The translations under genes and the position numbers were made by a program. Below, piece by piece: positions 8,167 to 14,527 of a DNA stretch of 64,000 nt. The notes under the pieces were generated by a model. The model was given only the letters and a program-made list of their open reading frames with translations, made no database searches and had not been told where the DNA came from. Positions within the stretch are counted from its first letter, which is position 1, and the number at the start of each line of letters is the position of its first letter. This DNA is from Verrucomicrobiota bacterium (GTDB lineage: Bacteria; Verrucomicrobiota; Verrucomicrobiia; Limisphaerales; UBA11320): contig JACQFQ010000062.1 in NCBI GenBank assembly GCA_016199985.1, positions 1 to 64,000 on the forward strand, given 5' to 3'.

Positions 8167-8454
8167 ATGCAGATCAACGCTAATCCGGTCCGGATCCCTG
8201 TGCTCAGCAGGGAGAAAGTGGACACGCCCAAAACCGCCCCCGCGTCCGGCGAGGGGAAGGAGTTGGATCTTGCCGCGAGCGCGTCGCTGGATGAATCGCT
8301 GCGCAACGCGCCTGATGTCCGGCACGCGGAGATTGAGCGCGCCACGCGACTGGTTCAAACCGGGGGTTATCCGCCGCCCGAGCTGATTCGCAAGCTGTCA
8401 CGGCTGCTCGCCGACGAGATCAACCAGACGGGCTCCGAGTCCTCCTCAACCTAA
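8167..8454 (+). CDS. flgM: FlgM-like anti-sigma-28 factor
   Basis: 95 residues, no signal peptide. The N-terminal half is polar and low in order. The C-terminal half (RHAEIERATRLVQTGGYPPP..LIRKLSRLLADEI) has the FlgM pattern of two helices joined by 'G.Y'. FlgM binds sigma-28 until the hook-basal body is complete, then is exported. Position (after fliD, before fliS) and a sigma-28-type promoter at 8078 both support the call, since flgM commonly sits in its own class-3 unit. The sequence match alone is moderate. Confidence 0.65.
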   Translation: MQINANPVRIPVLSREKVDTPKTAPASGEGKELDLAASASLDESLRNAPDVRHAEIERATRLVQTGGYPPPELIRKLSRLLADEINQTGSESSST

Positions 8455-8475
8455 ACACCGGTCCTTTCTCGCCTC

Positions 8476-8928
8476 ATGACGTATGGGAATCCCTGGCAAT
8501 CCTACCGCCAGGTTGCCACTCGAACCGCCTCTCCGGGCGCCCTCGTGCTGATGCTTTACGACGGCGCGATCCGCTTTCTCAATCAAGCCCTCCAGGGTTT
8601 TGAGAGAGAGGATCCGCTCGAGTTTCATCAGCTGGTGAACAACAATCTTTTGCGCGCGCAGGAGATCATCAATGAGTTGAACCTGAGCCTGAACATGGCG
8701 GAGGGCGGCGAGTTCGCTCAGCGCATGCGCGGCCTTTACACCTATTTCGACTCGCGGCTTCAACAGAGCAACGCCCACAAAAAGCCGGACGGCATCCACG
8801 ATGTGCTGCAGCGACTCACGATCGTTCGCGACGCGTGGGCTGAGATGCAGGCGCGTCAGGGCGACGCCGCCCCGTCGTCCACCGGAACCCAGCCTTCCCC
8901 TTCCGTCAGCTTGGAGGCCCAGGGATGA
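8476..8928 (+). CDS. fliS: Flagellin export chaperone FliS
   Basis: 150 residues. The N-terminus YRQVATRTASPGALVLMLYD and 'GAIRFL..A' are hallmark FliS motifs, followed by helices (NNNLLRAQEIINELNLSLN) and 'FAQRMRGLYTYFD'. FliS binds the flagellin C-terminus and prevents early polymerisation. The Ser/Pro-rich tail after residue 130 is extra. It starts 21 bases after flgM and overlaps the next gene by ATGA, which indicates translational coupling. Confidence 0.92.
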   Translation: MTYGNPWQSYRQVATRTASPGALVLMLYDGAIRFLNQALQGFEREDPLEFHQLVNNNLLRAQEIINELNLSLNMAEGGEFAQRMRGLYTYFDSRLQQSNAHKKPDGIHDVLQRLTIVRDAWAEMQARQGDAAPSSTGTQPSPSVSLEAQG

Positions 8929-9308
8929 GTGCCCCGTGCTCGAGCGCGCATGAGTTTCCAGACACCCTGCCGGGGCTGCTGGATTTCTGGCGTCAGTCCA
9001 CCCGCCGCGAAACAGAGGCGATCGAAAGAGACGACTGGCGCGGGCTCGCGTTCCTCCATGAAGAGAAGGTTCGCCTGCTTCGCGCCCTGGACGCGATGCC
9101 TTTGGAGGATCGCGACGCTTTTCAGCCGCATCTGAGGCTCATCCGCGAGCTGCAATCCGCCGAGCGAGCCAACGCGTCGGCGATCGACGTCAAGCTCAAG
9201 GCGCTTCGCCTCGAGATTGACGGCTTGGACCAGTCTTCGCGCGCTCTGAGGGACGTTCGATCCGCCTACGGCCATGGACGCGAGGCGCTCTGGCAGTCCT
9301 ACTCGTAG
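8925..9308 (+). CDS. FliT/FlgN-like flagellar chaperone
   Basis: 127 residues, almost all helix with heptad spacing (LLDFWRQSTRRETEAIERDDW; EEKVRLLRALDAM; ELQSAERANASAIDVKLKAL). The 'AIE..DW..L' segment followed by a 'K..L...L' helix is the usual pattern of FliT/FlgN chaperones. Its ATG overlaps the fliS stop (ATGA), as fliT usually follows fliS. It may serve FliD or hook-associated proteins. Homology is weak, so the subfamily stays open. Confidence 0.65.
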   Translation: MSAPCSSAHEFPDTLPGLLDFWRQSTRRETEAIERDDWRGLAFLHEEKVRLLRALDAMPLEDRDAFQPHLRLIRELQSAERANASAIDVKLKALRLEIDGLDQSSRALRDVRSAYGHGREALWQSYS

Positions 9309-9338
9309 CTTCTTTGACTCGTCGCCATTTGTGTTCCC

Positions 9339-10637
9339 ATGACGTCGCCCGCGCCCGCCTTCAGCTCGCCTCTCGACCCAGCGGCCTCTCCGCCGAGCCT
9401 CCTTGTCGTGGACGACGAGGCCGCGATTCGCATGGTGTTGAGCGAGACTTTTCTCGCGGAGGGTTACGAAGTCGCGACGGCCGCGGACGCGTTTGAAGCC
9501 CTGGAGATCCTAACGCGGCGATCGTTCTCCGCGATTCTCAGCGACAATCACATGCCCCGGATGCAAGGGCTTGACTTCCTCGCGCGCGCCCGGGCGCTCC
9601 AACCCAACGCCTCGCGCATCCTGATCACGGGCATTGTGGACCTGGAGACGCTGCTCGCGGCGATCAATCGCGGCGAGATCTATCGCTTTGTCATCAAGCC
9701 CTGGGTGCGCGAGGAGCTTCTGGCCACGATTCGCAATGCGGCGCAGCGGCATGATCTTCTGGCGCAGAACCAGAACCTTCTGGAGGAGACCCAGAAGCTC
9801 AATGTTCGGCTGGGTCGCCTGAACGTCGAGTTGGAGCGGCAGCTGCAGCGCGAGCTGGAGCAGAACCGCAGCCTGGATCGCTTGAACCAGGCTCTCACCG
9901 CGAACCTGCGGCGCTCCGTGGCGTTGAGCCTGCACACGCTGGAGACGTTCTATCCCACGCTGGGAAACCGCGCGAAGCAGGTGCTCGAGCACTGCCGCAA
10001 CATGTCGAAGACCCTTCAGCTCTCGCCGGCGGATCAAGCCACTCTCGAAATCGCGGCCCAACTCCACGACGTGGGTCTGCTGGGCGTTCCGCGGGAGCTG
10101 ATCAAGAGATGGCAGAGATCTCCCGCCAGCCTCAATGATGTCGAGATCGGCTTGATAAAAAACCATCCGGTTCACGGAGAGGAGATGGTGAACTTCATGG
10201 ACCAGCTGGAATCGGTCGGCAAGGTCGTCCGAGCTCATCACGAGCACTTTGACGGCAGCGGTTATCCCGACCGGATTTCCGGAGACGCGATCCCTTGGCT
10301 GAGCCGATTGCTGGCGGTCGCGATCGCCTTCGTCGAAACCGAGAAGCGCGGGGACGAGGCGTTGATCGCCGTGAAACGGATGTCGGGCGGACGGTTGGAT
10401 CCAGAGGCCGTTCGGATGTTTCTACGATCCCATCCTAGTAACTCGGTGATCCGGGGCCAGCGCGAAGTTCTCCTGAGCGAACTGGCTCCAGGAATGACGC
10501 TGGCGCAGGGAGTCCACGCGTCCAACGGGCTGCTGCTCATTCCCGAGGGACAGACCTTGAGCCGGCTCTACATCGACAAGCTCTTCAGCCACCATCGTGT
10601 CAACCCGATCAAGCAGTCGCTTCTTGTCTACTGCTGA
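9339..10637 (+). CDS. Response regulator with HD-GYP output domain
   Basis: 432 residues. Receiver domain at about 20-135: acidic pair in VVDDE (24-27), phospho-acceptor D69 in SDNHMP, conserved K120 in FVIKPW. A long coiled coil (145-185) links to an HD-GYP domain: HD at 243-244 and HHEHFDGSGYP at 300-310. HD-GYP proteins hydrolyse cyclic di-GMP. The usual HDxGK lysine is L247 here (HDVGLLGVP), so activity is uncertain. It lies 30 bases after the FliT-like gene in the same direction, so phosphorylation-controlled c-di-GMP turnover may be tied to late flagellar expression. An extra domain of about 70 residues follows the HD-GYP core. Confidence 0.88.
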   Translation: MTSPAPAFSSPLDPAASPPSLLVVDDEAAIRMVLSETFLAEGYEVATAADAFEALEILTRRSFSAILSDNHMPRMQGLDFLARARALQPNASRILITGIVDLETLLAAINRGEIYRFVIKPWVREELLATIRNAAQRHDLLAQNQNLLEETQKLNVRLGRLNVELERQLQRELEQNRSLDRLNQALTANLRRSVALSLHTLETFYPTLGNRAKQVLEHCRNMSKTLQLSPADQATLEIAAQLHDVGLLGVPRELIKRWQRSPASLNDVEIGLIKNHPVHGEEMVNFMDQLESVGKVVRAHHEHFDGSGYPDRISGDAIPWLSRLLAVAIAFVETEKRGDEALIAVKRMSGGRLDPEAVRMFLRSHPSNSVIRGQREVLLSELAPGMTLAQGVHASNGLLLIPEGQTLSRLYIDKLFSHHRVNPIKQSLLVYC

Positions 10638-10719
10638 TTCCATCCGGCCCGGGCCGGTGTTGGATCCCCTCCCGACGCGCGCTTGTCCCCCCTGTTCCGC
10701 TCAGGCAGGCTGAACGGCC

Positions 10720-10875
10720 ATGACATGGTTCGCGCGAGCGGGCGCCCTTTGCGCCGCATTCCTCCTCCATGACGCGTTCAAGTCGGACGCCGCCGAGGCG
10801 CGAGATCTGGCCTCCGCCTTCCGTATGCTCCTTCCAGATGTCCCCGGCGTTTCCCCGTGGCGACCGTGGGTATGA
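10720..10875 (+). CDS. Possible small ORF overlapping the next gene
   Basis: 51 codons, starting MTWFARAGALCAAFLLHDAF and ending SPWRPWV. Its TGA overlaps the ATG at 10872 as ATGA. The N-terminal stretch could be a short signal or membrane segment. An AGGCAGG run lies about 10 bases upstream. No family is recognised. It may be a coupling leader peptide or chance. Confidence 0.3.
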   Translation: MTWFARAGALCAAFLLHDAFKSDAAEARDLASAFRMLLPDVPGVSPWRPWV

Positions 10876-11492
10876 CCCCTGATCATCTCTGCGTTTTTTG
10901 CAAGGCCCCGCGGCCCGGGACTGTAAAGACACGGATCGCGGCGGCTCTGGGGCCGGATCGCGCGCGGGATATTTACGTGGAACTGGCGAGCGCGGTTCTG
11001 ACTCAGGCGCGGGAGATCGAGAATGTCGCTCTTTTCTTTTCGCCTGACGACGCCGAGCGGGAGATCGAGCCCTGGCGTCGGCGCAGCGAATGGATTTTGA
11101 GAGGGCAGGGGCCGGGCGACTTGGGCGAGCGACTCGCGCGAGCGTTTGAGAGCACATTCCTGCGTGGCGCGGAGAGGGTGCTTGTCATCGGAACGGATTC
11201 GCCGGAGATCCGGGCTGAAGACTGGCGCGAAGGGTTCAAGGCGCTGCGCGAAGTGGATCTGGTGCTGGGACCCGCGGCGGACGGCGGGTACTGGATGATA
11301 GGGTTGCGGGCTCCGCAGCCGGCGCTGTTCGCCGGAATCGCCTGGAGCACCCCGACCGTGCTTGCCGAAACGCTCATCGTCGCGCGGACGCTTGGACTTT
11401 CGTCGCGACAGCTCCGCGTTCTTGAAGATGTCGACACCCCAGACGATTGGGAGCGCTATCTGGCCAGGAAGGCCGGGCGATCGCCCGGATGA
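10872..11492 (+). CDS. DUF2064 / TIGR04282-type glycosyltransferase
   Basis: 206 residues from ATG 10872; a GTG at 10857 is an alternative. The N-terminus CVFCKAPRPGTVKTRIAAAL is the nucleotide-binding start of this family (K.P.PG.VKTRL). It also has VLVIGTDSPEI, a DxD-like metal/sugar-nucleotide site, and VLGPAADGGYWMIGL, the family's central motif. The fold is a GT-A-like nucleotidyl/glycosyl transferase; substrates are not known. The C-terminus DVDTPDDWERY is also typical. It converges on the epimerase gene 19 bases away. A 16-bp palindrome (CCGGGCGATCGCCCGG, 11473-11488) lies at the end of the gene. Confidence 0.85.
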   Translation: MTPDHLCVFCKAPRPGTVKTRIAAALGPDRARDIYVELASAVLTQAREIENVALFFSPDDAEREIEPWRRRSEWILRGQGPGDLGERLARAFESTFLRGAERVLVIGTDSPEIRAEDWREGFKALREVDLVLGPAADGGYWMIGLRAPQPALFAGIAWSTPTVLAETLIVARTLGLSSRQLRVLEDVDTPDDWERYLARKAGRSPG

Positions 11493-11511
11493 GCGGGCCC
11501 CTGGCGGGGCT

Positions 11512-12465
11512 TCACACGGCGCGGCGGCGGAACCAATCGATGAATCGCGGGATGCCCGCGTCGATCTTGACCTGGGGGTTGTAGCCCAGCTTTGCGCGGG
11601 CCTTGGCGATGTTTGCGAAAGTGATCGGGACGTCGCCTGGCTGGAGGGGTTGGCGATCGATCACCGCTTTTTTCCCCAAGGCGGACTCGATCAGCTCGAT
11701 CAGCCGCGACAATGTCACCGTTTGCGATTCCCCGAGGTTGAACACCTCGAACCCGAACTCGCGTTGCGTCAGGGCCATGATGCCGTCCACGGTGTCGTCG
11801 ACATACGTGTAATCGCGCGCCGCCGACCCGTCGCCGTATACCGGAATCGGCCGTCCCGCCTGGATCAGTTGAGCGAACTTGTGGATGGCCAAGTCGGGGC
11901 GCTGTCGGGGGCCGTACACGGTGAAGAAGCGCAGCATGGCGATGTCCATGCCGTAGACGTGATGGTAAACGTGCCCCAGCGCTTCGCACGCCAGCTTGCT
12001 GGCCGCGTAGGGCGAAATCGCGGAGAAGATCGGGTCGTCTTCGGAGAACGGAACCTTGGAGTTGACGCCGTAGACGCTCGACGATGAAGCGATGGCGATC
12101 TTCCTGACCCCGTGGGTTCGCGCGGACTCCAGCAGGTTCACGGTCCCCTCGACGTTCACGCGCTGATACAGCGCGGGCTCCATCAGGCTGGGTCGAACGC
12201 CGGCGCGGGCCGCCAAGTGGATCACCTGATCGAAGCGCCGGCTCGCGAAGGCCGCCGCCACCTCCGCCGGCTGCGCCAAGTCTCCGTGGATGAACGAGAA
12301 CCTCTCCCCCTGTCGTCGGATGTCCTCCAGATTCTGCCGCTTGATCGCGGGAGAATAAAAAGAGTTTAGGTCGTCGAAGGCGCAGACCGAATGTCCCTGA
12401 CCGAGGAGACGCTCGCAAACGTGGGAGCCGATGAATCCCGCTCCACCGGTGACCAAGAAATTCAT
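11512..12465 (-). CDS. NAD-dependent nucleotide-sugar epimerase (UDP-glucuronate 4-epimerase type)
   Basis: 317 residues from ATG 12465 (MNFLVTGGAGFIGSHV). The Rossmann glycine motif GGAGFIGS is at 7-14, 'HLAARAGVRPS' follows, SSSSVYG and YAASK give the catalytic S/Y/K set of extended short-chain dehydrogenases. 'RFFTVYGPRQRPDLAIHKF' is characteristic of UDP-glucuronate 4-epimerases, although related UDP-hexose epimerases share much of this. A role in surface polysaccharide or LPS precursor supply is inferred. The gene is alone on the minus strand, and its upstream region contains a large hairpin (12494-12663). Confidence 0.9.
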   Translation of the reverse strand: MNFLVTGGAGFIGSHVCERLLGQGHSVCAFDDLNSFYSPAIKRQNLEDIRRQGERFSFIHGDLAQPAEVAAAFASRRFDQVIHLAARAGVRPSLMEPALYQRVNVEGTVNLLESARTHGVRKIAIASSSSVYGVNSKVPFSEDDPIFSAISPYAASKLACEALGHVYHHVYGMDIAMLRFFTVYGPRQRPDLAIHKFAQLIQAGRPIPVYGDGSAARDYTYVDDTVDGIMALTQREFGFEVFNLGESQTVTLSRLIELIESALGKKAVIDRQPLQPGDVPITFANIAKARAKLGYNPQVKIDAGIPRFIDWFRRRAV

Positions 12466-12493
12466 TACCCGCCACTCTACGAGTCGGGCCGCC

Positions 12494-12663
12494 CGGAGGG
12501 CAACCCTCCGATTGAAAGGGCCGACGCTGGATATTGGTAAGACTGCAAGAGGTAGGAAAGAAAGTGGCCTATAGAAAAGCCGAGGCAAGCGCCACTTTCA
12601 CCGTATATCCCAAACAAGCCCGGCTGAATTTTGATATGACCAGCGTCGGCCATTCGTTTCAAT
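12494..12663. repeat. Nested inverted-repeat element (possible MITE/REP-like or structured RNA)
   Basis: A perfect stem CGGAGGG-CAA-CCCTCCG (12494-12510) abuts a larger structure. In the larger one ATTGAAA (12511-12517) pairs with TTTCAAT (12657-12663), GGCCGACGCTGG (12519-12530) with CCAGCGTCGGCC (12640-12651), and GAAAGTGGC (12560-12568) with GCCACTTTC (12591-12599). The arms total 28 perfect pairs in nested order. No ORF or known RNA explains it. Confidence 0.6.
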
Positions 12664-13018
12664 CAATGTTCACTTCCGACGCTATGATAGACACCGATGC
12701 CGGCGGGACGTTTCGTCGAAAATGATTCTTTCTTCGAGAAGGAGAGGGTGGGGAGAACGTCTTCAGACCGGTCCTTTCCGAGTTCAGCCCCGTCTCGTGG
12801 GGCGGCGCCGATGTTTGTCGGAGGTCGAACACGGACGCTACGCCCACATCCATGCATCCGTGAAACCCGCAGACCTGGAGGGGATGGGACCACGTTTCGG
12901 GGAGCGACGAATCCGGGCCGGAGAGCCCTGTGCCTCATCTCCCGACGGCACGGATTTCCGGCCTGATTGAAGCGTTATTGGAGTTACTTATGGCGCTCTA
13001 AAGCGTGGGAAATGCCGC

Positions 13019-13048
13019 TTGACGTTCTGGACCTTGGCCGAATATGGT
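13019..13048 (+). promoter_or_regulatory. Sigma-70-type promoter upstream of nusA
   Basis: TTGACG (13019-13024), 18 bases, TATGGT (13043-13048): five and four matches to TTGACA/TATAAT at acceptable spacing. It lies about 100 bases before the nusA ATG and just before the leader hairpins. Confidence 0.5.
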
Positions 13049-13064
13049 CCGCCTGCGATAGGTA

Positions 13065-13119
13065 AGATTGCTGGCAAGGCCAGCGCGTCGAAGTCGGAGA
13101 GCAATCTGCCGACTTTTTT
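13065..13119 (+). terminator. Attenuator-like leader of the nusA operon
   Basis: AAGTCGG (13091-13097) pairs with CCGACTT (13109-13115) and runs into six T (13114-13119), an intrinsic terminator 30 bases before nusA. An upstream hairpin GCTGGC-AAG-GCCAGC (13070-13084) precedes it. AGATTGCT (13065-13072) is the exact complement of AGCAATCT (13100-13107), which lies in the terminator loop, so an alternative pairing competes with both hairpins. This is consistent with regulated termination, perhaps NusA autocontrol. Confidence 0.55.
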
Positions 13120-13149
13120 GTTCCCCTGGTGGGAGCAGAGACTCTGTCT

Positions 13150-14424
13150 ATGAATGCCGATCTTTTAGCAGTGTTCGAGTTTTGGGAGCGCGAGAAGGGA
13201 ATCAATCGCGACACCCTGCTGGCTGCTGTACAAGAATCGCTTCTCGCCGCCGCGAAGAAGGCCGTGGGCCCTGCCCGTGAATTACGCGTTCACATCGACC
13301 CGAAGAACGGGGACATCAAGGCTTTCGCGAAGCTCATCGTCTCCGAAAAGGTCATCTCCAAGCATGACCAGATGTCAGTGTTCGACGCTCGTCGCATCAA
13401 GGCGGACGCCCAGGTGGGCGAGGAGCTGGATTTTGAGGTCACCCCGGCCGGTTTCGGACGCATCGCTTCCCAATACGCCAAGCAGTCCCTGATGCAGCAG
13501 CTGCGTCGCGCTGAAAAGCAGCTCATCTATAATGAGTTCAAGGATCGTGTCGGCGACATCGTCAGCGGCACCGTCCGGCGCTTCGAACGTTCCGACGTCA
13601 CGGTCGACCTGGGCAAGTATGAGGCCCTCCTGCCCAATCGCGAGCGCGTGCCGACCGAGGAGTATCAGGTCGGCGAACGGATCCGATGCTACGTCAAAGC
13701 CGTGGACAATGGCCCCCACGGACCGGAAATCATCCTTTCCCGAGCTGATCCTCAGTTCGTGCTCAAGCTTTTCCAGGTCGAGGTATCGGAGATCCATGAC
13801 GGGACGATTGAGGTCAAGGCGATCGCGCGCGAACCTGGTTTCCGGACAAAGATCGCGGTTTACACTCGTGACGAAAAGGTCGATCCCGTTGGCGCCTGCG
13901 TTGGTTTGCGGGGACAGCGGGTGAAGAACATTGTTCGAGAGCTGAACAATGAAAAGGTGGACATCATTCGCTGGTCGCCGAATATCCGCGACTTTGTGAC
14001 CAACGCCCTCTCCCCGGCGCTGCTGAAGAGCTTCGACATCGACGAGTCGCGTCGGCGGATCAAGATTTTGGTGGCTTTGGACCAGCTGTCCCAGGCGATA
14101 GGAAAGCGGGGGCAGAACGCCCGGCTGACGTCGCGTTTGACCGGCTGGCAGGTGGATATCGAGCCCGAGGAGGCGCCCGCGGGCGTTGAGGAAGACAAGT
14201 TTCAGGCTCAATTTACCGAGGCGGTGCGCAATCTCGCCTCCATCCCGGGGATCACCCAGGAGCAAGCCGATGCGCTGGTGAACGCGGGGATGCCGAGCCT
14301 GGAAGCGCTGCTTCAGGTGGAGGCCGCCGATCTTGCGGAGATCCCGACAATCGGGGAAGCCGCGGCCACCATTTTGGATGCGGCCCGACAGGAGCTCACG
14401 CGCCGCACGGTGAAGGTGGATTGA
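13150..14424 (+). CDS. nusA: Transcription termination/antitermination factor NusA
   Basis: 424 residues from ATG 13150. Order: N-terminal RNA-polymerase-binding domain (about 1-125), S1 domain (VGDIVSGTVRRFERSDVTVDLG, about 135-205), and two KH domains including DPVGACVGLRGQRVKNIVRELNNEKVDII and AIGKRGQNARL. A C-terminal helix-hairpin-helix region follows (IPGITQEQADALVNAGMPSL, then LAEIPTIGEAAA). NusA controls pausing, termination and antitermination. rimP, often directly upstream in other bacteria, is not here. The preceding leader contains a terminator-like structure. It leads the nusA-infB-rbfA-nrnA-truB series. Confidence 0.97.
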   Translation: MNADLLAVFEFWEREKGINRDTLLAAVQESLLAAAKKAVGPARELRVHIDPKNGDIKAFAKLIVSEKVISKHDQMSVFDARRIKADAQVGEELDFEVTPAGFGRIASQYAKQSLMQQLRRAEKQLIYNEFKDRVGDIVSGTVRRFERSDVTVDLGKYEALLPNRERVPTEEYQVGERIRCYVKAVDNGPHGPEIILSRADPQFVLKLFQVEVSEIHDGTIEVKAIAREPGFRTKIAVYTRDEKVDPVGACVGLRGQRVKNIVRELNNEKVDIIRWSPNIRDFVTNALSPALLKSFDIDESRRRIKILVALDQLSQAIGKRGQNARLTSRLTGWQVDIEPEEAPAGVEEDKFQAQFTEAVRNLASIPGITQEQADALVNAGMPSLEALLQVEAADLAEIPTIGEAAATILDAARQELTRRTVKVD

Positions 14425-14527
14425 TGATCGAGTCCACCCGACGACAATAATGATCCGATTGGCAACCAACGCTTTGATCTCTCGACCATGAAGCGCTGGG
14501 GGCTCGATCGCGGTGTTACTGACTACT

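Larger units (their letters stand above)
12466..13149. other. Intergenic region between epimerase and nusA
   Basis: 684 bases without a convincing gene. The left part (12494-12663) is a large inverted-repeat structure. The right part (13019-13119) holds a promoter and an attenuator-like leader for nusA. The middle (about 12664-13018) gives several overlapping short frames on both strands, none with a recognisable product. Confidence 0.6.

Noticed and set aside
10644..10657. 14-bp palindrome CCGGCCCGGGCCGG after the HD-GYP gene
   Set aside because: It could form a short stem but has no T-run; such GC palindromes are expected in this base composition.
11473..11488. 16-bp palindrome CCGGGCGATCGCCCGG at the end of the DUF2064 gene
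   Set aside because: It lies within coding sequence, has no loop and no T-run, so not called a terminator.
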